From the NCBI RefSeq assembly GCF_903819215.1, contig NZ_CAIJCT010000007.1: 64,000 bases of DNA. One strand, written 5' to 3'. The stretch's first letter is position 1. The number at the start of each line of letters is the position of its first letter. Below the pieces are notes generated by a model that was given only the letters and a program-made list of their open reading frames with translations, did not search any database and was not told the origin of the DNA. The translations under genes and the position numbers were made by a program. This DNA is from Aedoeadaptatus coxii (GTDB lineage Bacteria > Bacillota > Clostridia > Tissierellales > Peptoniphilaceae). Shown in pieces: positions 26,040 through 34,264 of this stretch.

Positions 26040-28325
26040 TTATGCCGCTTTTTTAGCGGATGTTTCATGTTTGCCTTCTTTGGCTTTTTCATGTTTTTCA
26101 GTTTTTGCTTTTTCGTGCTTTTCAACTTTAGCCTTTTCGCCGGGTTTGGCGGCTTCTTTATGATCCACCGGTTTTAAATCTTTATTGGCGGAAACGAGGC
26201 GTTCCAAGTTGAACATAACTTGTGCAAGTTCGGCACGGGTAGCGTGAGCTTTCGGCGCAAACATATTGCCGTCGCGGCCGGTCATGACGCCGGCGTGACG
26301 TGTAACGTCGATGCCGTTTTCAGCCCATTTGCTAATGTGTTTTTGATCGGCAAAGGGAGCTTTCAAATCGAGGGTAAAGGGAATGCCCTTGGATTCGATA
26401 TAGCGACCTAAAATAGCGCCCATTTCTTCGCGGCTAACGGCTTGATTCGGTTTGAATGTTCCGTCTTCGTAACCTGCCACGATCTTATTCTTTTGCGCCC
26501 AGATGACGCTGTTTTCGTACCAATCCCCTGCTTTAACATCTTTAAAGTGGTGGACAGCTTTTTGTTTTTTGTCTTGTCCTTCCAGGCGCGCCAAAACGCT
26601 GACGAGCATACCTCTGGAAATCTTGGTGTTCGGTTCGAAAGTGGTGGCGGTCATGCCGGCGAAAAGTTTCTTTTCCGTAACGGATTTAATTACTTTTTCA
26701 GCCCAGTGACCTTTAATATCGGTAAAGCCTTCTGTTGGTTGTTTTTCTTTGGGTTTAGTGGCATGTTTTGCCGCCGGAACAATACGATCTTCTTTCTTGG
26801 GATCTACCGTGCCTTTTGTCGCAAGGTATTTTTCGAGGACTTCAGTGTAAAGACCGTAATCTGCGATTTTCTTGCCCTTGGCAAAGCTCTTGTAGCCGTC
26901 GCCGCCGTTTGCCATAAAGTCATTGGTGGCTAAGGTGTATTTTGCCTTGGGATCTAACGCCTTGCCGGCGATTTTAACGTCGAAGACTCGTTCGCCGACT
27001 TTTTGTTTTGCGTCGTATTTAAAGGTTATGCCCGAAATTTGCGGGAATTTGCCGTTGGGAGCCGGCGCATCGCCGACGCCGAATTCAAGGGCCTCTAAAA
27101 TGTCGGCACCTGTGAGTTCGATCTTCATAATGGTGTTGCCGAAGGGGAATGCCGTCCATAATTGGGTCATGTTAATGTCCCCTGCGGGAATGCTCGTACG
27201 AATGCCGCCGCCGTTTGTAAAGGCTACATCGGCGCCGGAAATTTCGCGCATAGCATCGGTCATTAAGTTGCCGAAATTGGTTTCGGATGCGCGTACGTGT
27301 TCTCTTTCCCCGTCTAAAGTTACGGCAGTCTTGCCCACAACTTTTTCCAGGGCGTCTTTGTTGTCTGCCAATACCTTGTCGATCATGCCTTTAATGGCGG
27401 GATCTTCTTTAACATTTTCAAAGAATGCGGCATTTTTCAATACGGCATTTTTAGAAATAATATCGTGGCCGCGAAGTGTAATGTTGACTTCGCCTAAGTT
27501 TTCCATGTATTTGCCCGTTTGAGCAATAAGGGTATTGTTGACCATTTGGCCTTTGTCCAGTCTCGTGTGGGAGTGGCCGTCGATAATAACGTCGATGCCG
27601 TCCACTGCTTTTGCAATGTCGCTGGACTTAATAAGGGTGGAATCATCGATGCCGATGTGGCAAAGCATGACGATAACGTCGACTTTTTGATCTTTCAACG
27701 ATTGCACTTGAGCGCGCGCTACGTCGATGGGGTTTAAGAACATAACATTTTCCGTGTTTTTCGGATTGGATTTAACCTTGGTTTCTTCCGTAGCTAAACC
27801 GAACACGCCGACTTTTACGCCGTCCACGTCGATAATGGTTTGGCCTTTAAAATCATTTCCACCCGTTGCACGAATGACATTGGCAGCTAAAATATCGAAG
27901 CCTTCTTTGGATCCTTCCTTGGGAAGGGCTTGATTTTTAAAGCCGACGAGGGCATCGTAACCGTAATTGAAGTCGTGGTTACCGGGAGCCATTGCCTTGT
28001 AGCCCATGGCCTTCATAAGATTAATGACATCTTTGCCCTTGTTGACGCCGGCAAGTGCCGTGCCGTGGCTTACATCCCCTGCGTCGAGCAACACCGCATT
28101 TTTAATGCTGTCGGCATAGGTTTTCACTTTCGCAAAACCGATTTCCTTCAGTTTTCCGTCTTTACCCACTTGCGGCACAATATGACCGTGCACGTCATTG
28201 GTGTGAAGGATGGTGATGGTTTTTGTGTCTTGGCTTGCACCTTCTGCAAATACTTGAATCGGCCCGGATACCGTACCGAGGATCATTGTAAAAGCGAGGG
28301 CAAGTGCCATCAATTTTTTCTTCAT
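26040..28325 (-). CDS. Surface-anchored 5'-nucleotidase / 2',3'-cyclic phosphodiesterase with SLH repeats
   Basis: The 761-residue exported protein should hydrolyse extracellular nucleotides. A signal peptide (residues 1-28, MKKKLMALALAFTMILG) is followed by a metallophosphatase domain with TNDVHGH, DAGDVSHGT, GNHDFNYG and DGHSHTR. The 5_nucleotid_C domain (about 335-505) contains TNGGGIRTSIPAGD. Three SLH repeats (about 535-720, GHWAEKV, GDWYENSV, SKWAENGI) would bind wall polymer. The tail (about 725-761) is a Lys/Glu/His-rich repeat (EKHEKAK units). It is monocistronic with its own terminator. Confidence 0.94.
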   Translation of the reverse strand: MKKKLMALALAFTMILGTVSGPIQVFAEGASQDTKTITILHTNDVHGHIVPQVGKDGKLKEIGFAKVKTYADSIKNAVLLDAGDVSHGTALAGVNKGKDVINLMKAMGYKAMAPGNHDFNYGYDALVGFKNQALPKEGSKEGFDILAANVIRATGGNDFKGQTIIDVDGVKVGVFGLATEETKVKSNPKNTENVMFLNPIDVARAQVQSLKDQKVDVIVMLCHIGIDDSTLIKSSDIAKAVDGIDVIIDGHSHTRLDKGQMVNNTLIAQTGKYMENLGEVNITLRGHDIISKNAVLKNAAFFENVKEDPAIKGMIDKVLADNKDALEKVVGKTAVTLDGEREHVRASETNFGNLMTDAMREISGADVAFTNGGGIRTSIPAGDINMTQLWTAFPFGNTIMKIELTGADILEALEFGVGDAPAPNGKFPQISGITFKYDAKQKVGERVFDVKIAGKALDPKAKYTLATNDFMANGGDGYKSFAKGKKIADYGLYTEVLEKYLATKGTVDPKKEDRIVPAAKHATKPKEKQPTEGFTDIKGHWAEKVIKSVTEKKLFAGMTATTFEPNTKISRGMLVSVLARLEGQDKKQKAVHHFKDVKAGDWYENSVIWAQKNKIVAGYEDGTFKPNQAVSREEMGAILGRYIESKGIPFTLDLKAPFADQKHISKWAENGIDVTRHAGVMTGRDGNMFAPKAHATRAELAQVMFNLERLVSANKDLKPVDHKEAAKPGEKAKVEKHEKAKTEKHEKAKEGKHETSAKKAA

Positions 28326-28402
28326 AATTCCTCCTATTTCTTAGATAACATTTTCTCATTCCATTATACTCTGTAGGCGGTCAATTTAAAACGACAAGAA
28401 CG

Positions 28403-28834
28403 TTACAATTCCTTAAGCCACTTTCCGTAGCCTCTGGATTCCATTTCCTCTTTCGGTATAAATTCGATGCTGCTGCCGTTAATGCAATAACGCAAACCGC
28501 CGAGAGAAGCCGGCCCGTCGTTAAATACGTGGCCTAAATGGGTGGTATCGGTGCGCACTTCCGTGCGAATCATGCCGAGGCGGCCGTCGGTTTTTTCCTG
28601 AACGGGGGCATCCGGTGCCACATGAGAAAAACTGGGCCAGCCGCAGCCGGCGTCGAATCTATCTTTTGATAAAAACAACACGTCTCCCGTCACCACGTCG
28701 ACATAAATCCCCTCGTCGAAAAGCTTATCGTAAGGGTGGGCAAAGGGCGGGTCCGTGCCCTCTTCCCGCACCACATGATAGGCGGCGTCGCCGAGTTTTT
28801 CCCTTAGTTCCTCTTCTGTAAAATCTTTTTTCAT
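28403..28834 (-). CDS. msrB: Peptide-methionine (R)-S-oxide reductase MsrB
   Basis: The 143-residue enzyme reduces methionine-R-sulfoxide. Family motifs are visible: EGIYVDVVTGDVLFLS, GCGWPSFS, the TEVRTDTTHLGHVF segment and RYCINGSSIEF with the catalytic cysteine. The usual zinc CxxC pairs are absent. The ATG at 28834 follows AAAGGGAGGA. It lies 14 nt after the zinc-ribbon gene. Confidence 0.95.
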   Translation of the reverse strand: MKKDFTEEELREKLGDAAYHVVREEGTDPPFAHPYDKLFDEGIYVDVVTGDVLFLSKDRFDAGCGWPSFSHVAPDAPVQEKTDGRLGMIRTEVRTDTTHLGHVFNDGPASLGGLRYCINGSSIEFIPKEEMESRGYGKWLKEL

Positions 28835-28848
28835 AATACGTCCTCCCT

Positions 28849-29355
28849 TTATTCCAGGGGCGATCCGCAGCGCGGGCAATAGGTAGAGCCTTTGTCCGCT
28901 TGGAAATGGCAATTATTGCATTCCACAAAATCCGGATCTTCGTGAATATAGGACACCGTCTCGATTTTTCGCCCGCAGTGAGGACAAAAATTAGTGCCTT
29001 CGGCAATTTCCGTATGGCAATCCGGACAGGTAAAGACGAAGCCTTCCCCCTCGATGCCTTTGGAGATCACCCGGTTTTCCAGCGCCTGTTTTTCTTTTTG
29101 CAATTCGTCAATGGCGAGGAGCAGTTCGGAACTGGTCGTATCCGTTAAATGGGATTGCTCCCGCATTTCCATATAGTACACTTCCCCTAGATGGGTGAAT
29201 TCGCTTTGAATTTTAAGCTCCAGCTCATGAATTCGCAGCTTGATCTTCGTCGCCTTGGAGGCTTCTTTCGCTTCGTATATGCTGCGTTTTCCAATATCAC
29301 GCACTTGGTTGGATAGATCTTCAAAGCTTTTCCCGATCGTGTTAAAAATATCCAT
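28849..29355 (-). CDS. Double zinc-ribbon protein with N-terminal coiled coil
   Basis: The 168-residue protein starts MDIFNTIGKSFEDLSNQV and has a helical, probably coiled-coil region (about residues 1-95). Two zinc ribbons follow: CPDC...CPHCGRKIE near 112-132 and CNNC...CPRCGSPLE near 148-168. Such proteins are common and uncharacterised in Firmicutes. It is likely co-transcribed with msrB. Confidence 0.8.
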   Translation of the reverse strand: MDIFNTIGKSFEDLSNQVRDIGKRSIYEAKEASKATKIKLRIHELELKIQSEFTHLGEVYYMEMREQSHLTDTTSSELLLAIDELQKEKQALENRVISKGIEGEGFVFTCPDCHTEIAEGTNFCPHCGRKIETVSYIHEDPDFVECNNCHFQADKGSTYCPRCGSPLE

Positions 29356-29506
29356 AACCTCACCTCGTATCCATCATATCATAAGGATTCATTGAAAAAT
29401 CCACATTAGAAAAGGATTAGATTTTTTTGAATCATTCCCATGAAATGTGTTAAATTCCTTTTCACGGGTATAATAAAATTAACGAATGAATCTTAAGGAG
29501 GCTAAC

Positions 29507-29746
29507 ATGGATTATAAATTATATGCATTAACTACTTGCCCGTTTTGCCAAAAAGTAATCGGCTTCATCAAAAAGAACGATTTGGAAGACAAAATCGAAT
29601 ACCGTTTCCTCGACGAAAATAAAGCTTACAAAGAAGAACTCGTCGAAGGCGGCGGCCAAAAACAAGTTCCCTGTTTACACTACGGCGACACTTGGCTTTA
29701 CGAATCCGACGACATTATCGACTACCTGAAAGAAAACCTGCTCTAA
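29507..29746 (+). CDS. Glutaredoxin/GST-N-domain-like small protein
   Basis: The 79-residue thioredoxin-fold protein begins MDYKLYALTTCPFCQKVIGF, with a CPFC redox motif at residues 11-14 and a cis-Pro (QVPCLHYGD) region. The start at 29507 follows AAGGAGG; an earlier in-frame ATG at 29486 lacks a site. A TATAAT at 29469-29474 probably forms the -10 element. It lies 71 nt upstream of a DUF1858 gene with which it may form an operon. Confidence 0.85.
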   Translation: MDYKLYALTTCPFCQKVIGFIKKNDLEDKIEYRFLDENKAYKEELVEGGGQKQVPCLHYGDTWLYESDDIIDYLKENLL

Positions 29747-29817
29747 CTTGCAAGCCCTGTTAGAATAAGATAAAATGAACTCGCACTATGCGACATTAAA
29801 CCATTAGGAGGCAATAG

Positions 29818-30015
29818 ATGATTACAAAAGATATGCTCATTGGCGATTTAGTAAGACAATACCCCGAAGCCATTCGTACCTTAATGCAATTCGGTATGGG
29901 CTGTGTCGGTTGCCCGTCCAGCCAAATGGAATCTTTAGAAGAAGCTGCTTACGTTCACGGCTTCGACATCGACGAATTGATGGACTCTTTACACAAAACC
30001 ATCGAAGCAAAATAA
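29818..30015 (+). CDS. DUF1858 domain protein
   Basis: The 65-residue protein starts MITKDMLIGDLVRQYPEAIR and carries the DUF1858 signature GMGCVGCPSSQMESLEEA, including a CxxC. This domain is found alone or fused to hybrid-cluster and ScdA/RIC-type proteins, and may bind a metal or Fe-S centre. A TAGGAGG site lies 6 nt upstream. Confidence 0.88.
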   Translation: MITKDMLIGDLVRQYPEAIRTLMQFGMGCVGCPSSQMESLEEAAYVHGFDIDELMDSLHKTIEAK

Positions 30016-30020
30016 GCACA

Positions 30021-30050
30021 AAAAAAGCTCGCCGCAAGGCGAGTTTTTTT
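30021..30050. terminator. Bidirectional terminator between convergent genes
   Basis: CTCGCC-GCAA-GGCGAG, with a T-run on the plus strand and an A-run before it, can end both the DUF1858 transcript and the convergent DUF1002 gene. Confidence 0.85.
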
Positions 30051-30054
30051 GTGC

Positions 30055-30933
30055 TTATCTAAACAAAGAGGCGATCCAATCGATTAAACGTCCGATGGCG
30101 TTTTTAATGGACATCAGCATACTTTGGCCTTCTTCGCTTCCCAAATAATCCTTTGCCTGATTGGCGGCATCCTTTGCCTTGTCGGCGATGCCGTTCCAGT
30201 CGATATCGGTTTTACGCAGGCGATCGAAGAAATCCGTTAAATCCTCTTTTTGTTTTTCGCTGAGGTTTAAATTGTATTCGTTGGAAATGTTCACGATAAT
30301 GGATTGTACTTCTTCCCGCGATTTCGGCGCATTGGCGGCGACTTGTTCTTTCACTTCTTTGACAAAGCCGGCGGCCTTTTCAGCCCCTACATCGTTGGCG
30401 AGGTCCGAAGTAACGACCATTTCCTGATTGGCGACTTTTTTTACGGAGTCGCTTATTTTTTTGCCGCTGGTAACTTCATAGGCTTTCATAATGCCTGTAA
30501 GAGCAGCCGTACCGGATACATTCACAGGAGAATCCACTGTAATATCCGCATCCTTAACCCCTGCGGTTTCCAAAGCTTGGCGATACATATCGTCGGTAAT
30601 GAACTTAATGCGTTCCGATGTTTCTACGTGAATGCCGCTTCCCGGTTTCGTATACTCGATTTTGGCACTGGAAATAGCCTTGGAACCGATCTTCGCTTCC
30701 GGCACAAATTCGCCGAGGTATTTATGCTCTTCCGCATTGGTGACCTCGATAATTTGATCCCCTTCCTTGGCGCCGAAACGCTTTTTCATTTCTTCCCTTT
30801 GGGAATCCGTTAAGTTTTGTCCCAGGGATAAAATAACATCCCCTTCCACCGCGTCGGCAAAAACCGGCACGGCGGCAATGGCCACCATGGCCACCGCAAG
30901 GGCGGTTGTCGCCCAACGTTTCATTTTATTCAT
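30055..30933 (-). CDS. Exported DUF1002 protein
   Basis: The 292-residue protein has a signal peptide (about residues 1-26, ending VPVFADA) and a DUF1002 domain (about 30-270) like Bacillus YpuA. Visible features are SLGQNLTDSQREEMKKRFG near 37 and VDSPVNVSGTAALTGI near 140. An amphipathic helix lies at the very C-terminus (AIGRLIDWIASLFR). It is probably at the cell surface; function is unknown. Confidence 0.85.
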   Translation of the reverse strand: MNKMKRWATTALAVAMVAIAAVPVFADAVEGDVILSLGQNLTDSQREEMKKRFGAKEGDQIIEVTNAEEHKYLGEFVPEAKIGSKAISSAKIEYTKPGSGIHVETSERIKFITDDMYRQALETAGVKDADITVDSPVNVSGTAALTGIMKAYEVTSGKKISDSVKKVANQEMVVTSDLANDVGAEKAAGFVKEVKEQVAANAPKSREEVQSIIVNISNEYNLNLSEKQKEDLTDFFDRLRKTDIDWNGIADKAKDAANQAKDYLGSEEGQSMLMSIKNAIGRLIDWIASLFR

Positions 30934-31051
30934 AATATCCTCCCAATTAATTTACGTTTTTTACAAACCCATTATAACATAGCCCTGACAATCGCCCATC
31001 ATCGAAGACCATACTTTAGAGAGGTTTAGGAAAGTTTTGGTAATTGAAACT

Positions 31052-31336
31052 TTAAGAGATCACAAAACCCTGAAGATTGGCGATCAATAAAATAAAAAGA
31101 GCGACGATAACGATGCCGTAGCCCACGTTTTTAAAAACACTGCGTCGATTAAAATTAACCTTGAAACGATAACTTTTCGATCCCAAAAGACCGCATAAAA
31201 ATAATAGATCCAACTGCGCGCTTTCTATCCCCTTTAAAACAGCGATGATTTTGAGTGCAATATAACCGCAACCGATTCCAATGACAAAGCACACGGTGGC
31301 CATTTGATTCCCGATCTCTTTGTTTTTCTCGTCCAT
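31052..31336 (-). CDS. Small membrane protein (DUF6442-like)
   Basis: The 94-residue protein has three hydrophobic segments (about residues 12-34, 40-50 and 73-92) separated by a basic loop, SKSYRFKVNFNRRS. Similar proteins of unknown function (possibly DUF6442) occur in Firmicutes. It stands alone between the P-type ATPase terminator and the DUF1002 gene. Confidence 0.65.
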   Translation of the reverse strand: MDEKNKEIGNQMATVCFVIGIGCGYIALKIIAVLKGIESAQLDLLFLCGLLGSKSYRFKVNFNRRSVFKNVGYGIVIVALFILLIANLQGFVIS

Positions 31337-31403
31337 ACCTTCTCCTTTCGCCGAAGATACTTTATTCTATCGATTTTTCCACGAATCGGCAAGTTTCATT
31401 GCA

Positions 31404-31430
31404 CAAAAAAAGAACTCCCGAAGGAGTTCC
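31404..31430 (-). terminator. Terminator of the metal ATPase operon
   Basis: On the minus strand GAACTCC-TTCG-GGAGTTC is followed by seven T's, directly after the ATPase stop codon. Confidence 0.85.
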
Positions 31431-31434
31431 CTTT

Positions 31435-33510
31435 CTATACCGCGTATTCTTTCATATTGTCCAGGGCAATGGCTACAGTGGAGCCGTTGTGCAGGAAGCT
31501 GGACGTGGTATTGGTAATGACTTGGAAATAGCCGAGGGCGATTAAGAGGGAGTTGAAAGAAATAATCTTTCGGTAATCCGTCTTCACTCTTTCGTCTAAT
31601 TCTTTCGCAATGCGTACCACTTTTACGATGGAATGCAAATCGTCGCTGCCAATGGCGATATCTGCAATTTCACGGGCCACGTCAGCGCCTTTATGCATGG
31701 CGATTCCCACATCGGCACCAGAAAGTGCTACGGAATCGTTAATGCCGTCGCCGATCATGACGACCTTGCGACCCAATTCTTTTTGCGCCTTCACGTAGTT
31801 CGCCTTGTCTTCCGGCAAGACTTGGGATTGATAATAATCCAAATCCAATTGTTGAGCTACATAGTGCGCGGAATTTTCAGCGTCGCCGGTGAGCATGGCG
31901 ATATTGGTAAAGCCAAGTTCACGGAGAGCATCGATGGTTTCTTTCGCATCTTCCCGTAGAGGATCGCTAATGCAGAGAACGGCAATCAGCTCGTTGTCAT
32001 AAGCTAAATAGAGCAAGGAGTGATTTTCCTTTAATTCCTCAATGAGCTGTTCTTTTTCTTCCGAAATGCGAACGCCTTCGTCTTCAAAAATAAAGTGAGC
32101 GGAACCGATGAGGGCTTCTTTGCCTTCAATCTTCGATTTAATACCGTGAGCTACGATATATTCCGTTTCCGAGTGCATTTCGTCGTGACGCAGACCTTTT
32201 TGAATGGCCGCATCGACGACGGCGTTGGCAATGGAATGGGGGAAGTGTTCTTCCAAGCAAGCGGCAATGCGCAAGCATCCGTCTTCCGTGTGGCCGTCGA
32301 AGGCGATAACTTTTTCAACCGTCGGCGTGGATTTCGTCAACGTTCCCGTCTTATCGAAGACGATCGTATCGGCTTGTGCCAAGTTTTCTAAATACTTGCC
32401 GCCTTTGACGAGGACGTCTTCTTCGCCCGCTTGACTCATCGCCTTCATAACCGCAATGGGGATCGTCAGCTTGAGTGCACAGGAGAAATCGACCATTAAG
32501 AAAGCCTTCGCCTTGTCGATAGAGCGTGTCAACGCATAGCTTACAATGGCGCCTAAGAAAGAATACTTAACCAGCGAATCCGCCATGTTTTCCGCTTTCT
32601 TTTGAGCCAAAGATTTGTTCTTTTCGCTTTCGCCGATAAGTTCGATAATATGGCTCAAGCGAGATTCATTGTATAACTTTTCGGTTTTGACGAGAATCAT
32701 GCCCTCTTCAAGCACTGTACCGGCAAAGACGGTTTTTCCTTCTTCCTTTTTCACCGGAACGCTTTCGCCGGTAAAGGAGGATTGGTTGACCATGCCCATG
32801 CCTTTGACAACTTTTCCGTCGACGGGAATCGTCGTGCCCATCATGACTTCTACTACATCGCCAATGGCGACGTCGCTTAAATCTTTCAGGACCTTTTCTT
32901 TTCCTTCGACGACAAATACTTTGTCGATATTAAGTTCTAAGGTACGTGCCAAATCGCTTTGAGATTTTTTCAGCGTCCAGTCTTCCAGTTTTTCGCCTAA
33001 GTTCAATAAGAACATAATAGACGATGCCGCTGCGAAATCATTGGTGGCGAGGGAAACGCCGATCGCCGTCGCATCGAGAACTTCCACGTTCAGCTTGCGG
33101 TTATAAAGCGCAACGAGACCCGCCTTGAAGAAGCGGCTTGCGCGTATCAAGGTAACCGCCGGTCCCAAAGGCCAGGGAAGGAAATTTTTCATAATAAAGC
33201 GCACTTGGAAAGCGTCGCGAATAATATGGAAAAGTTCCCTTTCTTCCAAGGGAATGTAGGAAGAATCTTCAATCACTACGTCGTCGAGGGCGACGAGCGT
33301 AGTATTTAATAACAACTTACACACCGAGGGGAGCGCATACTCTTCGTACTCTACGATCACACTGCCGGAGCAAGTGGATACTTTTGCGTAATAAACGCCG
33401 TCGATGGATTCAATGAGATACTTTAGATTGTTGGCGCGTTCGTAATTAAAACGATACTCGGACGAAAACCGCGTCCGTCCGAGTACTCTGTGGGCAATTT
33501 GAAACTTCAT
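31435..33510 (-). CDS. P1B-type heavy-metal transporting ATPase with an SCALKL motif
   Basis: The 691-residue protein exports or imports a transition metal at the cost of ATP. It has an N-terminal HMA-like domain lacking CxxC (about residues 1-75) and the actuator TGES at 247-250. The phosphorylation site is DKTGT at 386-390; MLTGDAENS and MIGDGINDSVAL follow. The membrane motif, normally CPC, CPH or SPC, is SCALKL at 343-348, where the usual proline is absent. This suggests a non-classical metal, possibly Mn or Fe. It follows a DUF6110 gene by 2 nt. Confidence 0.9.
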   Translation of the reverse strand: MKFQIAHRVLGRTRFSSEYRFNYERANNLKYLIESIDGVYYAKVSTCSGSVIVEYEEYALPSVCKLLLNTTLVALDDVVIEDSSYIPLEERELFHIIRDAFQVRFIMKNFLPWPLGPAVTLIRASRFFKAGLVALYNRKLNVEVLDATAIGVSLATNDFAAASSIMFLLNLGEKLEDWTLKKSQSDLARTLELNIDKVFVVEGKEKVLKDLSDVAIGDVVEVMMGTTIPVDGKVVKGMGMVNQSSFTGESVPVKKEEGKTVFAGTVLEEGMILVKTEKLYNESRLSHIIELIGESEKNKSLAQKKAENMADSLVKYSFLGAIVSYALTRSIDKAKAFLMVDFSCALKLTIPIAVMKAMSQAGEEDVLVKGGKYLENLAQADTIVFDKTGTLTKSTPTVEKVIAFDGHTEDGCLRIAACLEEHFPHSIANAVVDAAIQKGLRHDEMHSETEYIVAHGIKSKIEGKEALIGSAHFIFEDEGVRISEEKEQLIEELKENHSLLYLAYDNELIAVLCISDPLREDAKETIDALRELGFTNIAMLTGDAENSAHYVAQQLDLDYYQSQVLPEDKANYVKAQKELGRKVVMIGDGINDSVALSGADVGIAMHKGADVAREIADIAIGSDDLHSIVKVVRIAKELDERVKTDYRKIISFNSLLIALGYFQVITNTTSSFLHNGSTVAIALDNMKEYAV

Positions 33511-33512
33511 GC

Positions 33513-33794
33513 TTATTTAGATGCTTCTTCAGCTAAGTCTTCTACTGTTTCAACTTCGGCTTCAGCTTCTTCTTTAGCTTTTTGTTCTTCGGCATTTTTG
33601 ATTTTTGCTTCGACTACAATGTCTTCAGCGTTTTCTTTTGCCTTTTCAATGGTCTTGTCGACACATTCTTTTACTTTTAAGCCGCCGGAAACCGTACCGA
33701 CAACTGCTTTTTTCGTGGTTTCGGATTTTAAAACCTTTTCTCCGATAACGCCAAGTAACATTCCGCCTGCAATACCTAATAATTTTTTGTTCAT
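33513..33794 (-). CDS. DUF6110-like small protein upstream of the metal ATPase
   Basis: The 93-residue protein begins MNKKLLGIAGGMLLGVIGEKVLKS: a hydrophobic N-terminus followed by a long acidic, Glu/Ala/Lys-rich helix. Such proteins regularly precede P1B ATPases of this class in Firmicutes, so an accessory role in metal handling is likely. The start at 33794 follows AAGGAGAGG; the longer frame to 33830 lacks a site. Confidence 0.75.
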   Translation of the reverse strand: MNKKLLGIAGGMLLGVIGEKVLKSETTKKAVVGTVSGGLKVKECVDKTIEKAKENAEDIVVEAKIKNAEEQKAKEEAEAEVETVEDLAEEASK

Positions 33795-33850
33795 AATTAT
33801 ACACCTCTCCTTAAAATCGTGTAAAAACAATGTAAACTTTAACTGTATCT

Positions 33851-33880
33851 AGCATACGCCTTTTTCTTATCATTATCAAT
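33851..33880 (-). promoter_or_regulatory. Promoter with overlapping Fur-like box for the metal ATPase operon
   Basis: On the minus strand TTGATA (33874-33879) and TATGCT (33851-33856) are 17 nt apart. The -35 element is embedded in ATTGATAATGATAAG (33866-33880), two GATAAT-type hexamers as in Fur boxes. Metal-dependent repression of the DUF6110-ATPase operon is therefore plausible. Confidence 0.6.
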
Positions 33881-33889
33881 ACGTTTTTG

Positions 33890-33929
33890 AAATATAACAC
33901 GGTTTTATTTCCCAAACGATGTTATATTT
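33890..33929. repeat. Ten-bp inverted repeat upstream of the metal ATPase promoter
   Basis: AAATATAACA (33890-33899) and TGTTATATTT (33920-33929) are perfect inverted copies separated by 20 nt. They lie upstream of the ATPase promoter and between two Fur-like boxes, so could be an operator. Confidence 0.5.
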
Positions 33930-33952
33930 AGATTGCCACGTTGTAATCCTTG

Positions 33953-34096
33953 TTATTTACATACTTTTATACTTCGTGGCTCTTTTGAACCCTTCGGAAA
34001 TCCCTCTTCTTCTGCAGGCTCTAAATGATAATTCATCTCCGAATTACCATGTAATTGATAACGCATTGCAATGGACAAGAAAACCAATCTGTTCAT
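33953..34096 (-). CDS. Possible 47-residue ORF behind a Fur-like promoter
   Basis: The ORF starts MNRLVFLSIAMRYQLHGNSE and ends RSIKVCK. AGGTGG lies only one base upstream of the ATG, too close for good initiation, and an inner ATG has no clear site. I do not recognise the product. It is listed because a promoter with a perfect Fur-type palindrome points into it; the transcript could equally be a small RNA. Confidence 0.25.
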   Translation of the reverse strand: MNRLVFLSIAMRYQLHGNSEMNYHLEPAEEEGFPKGSKEPRSIKVCK

Positions 34097-34104
34097 TCCA
34101 CCTA

Positions 34105-34141
34105 TGATAATTATTATCACACCTTTCCGAAAAAGATTCAA
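34105..34141 (-). promoter_or_regulatory. Fur-type 7-1-7 palindrome within a sigma-A promoter
   Basis: TGATAATTATTATCA (34105-34119) matches the TGATAATNATTATCA Fur/PerR-type consensus exactly. On the minus strand TTGAAT (34136-34141) and GATAAT (34113-34118) are 17 nt apart, so the palindrome covers the -10 element. A bound repressor would block this promoter. Confidence 0.65.
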
Positions 34142-34235
34142 TGCTTTTCATGGCATTTTCACATAAAACGGAAAATAAATTTTACTTTTCTGTAAAACTA
34201 TCTATTTCTATACCTCACCATTTGTAAAAAGGACA

Positions 34236-34260
34236 CAAAAAAAAGAGGCTTGCGCCTCTC
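34236..34260 (-). terminator. Terminator after the glutaredoxin gene
   Basis: On the minus strand GAGGC-GCAA-GCCTC is followed by TTTTTTTT, just past the stop codon. Confidence 0.8.
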
Positions 34261-34264
34261 ATTT

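Noticed and set aside
26040..26150. Lys/Glu-rich tail repeats of the nucleotidase as a DNA repeat or CRISPR-like array
   Set aside because: The repeats are in frame, degenerate at third positions and part of the protein C-terminus; no CRISPR array was found anywhere in the window.
33919..34107. 62-codon plus-strand frame upstream of the metal ATPase
   Set aside because: No ribosome-binding site, low-complexity hydrophobic start, and the promoters seen here point the other way.
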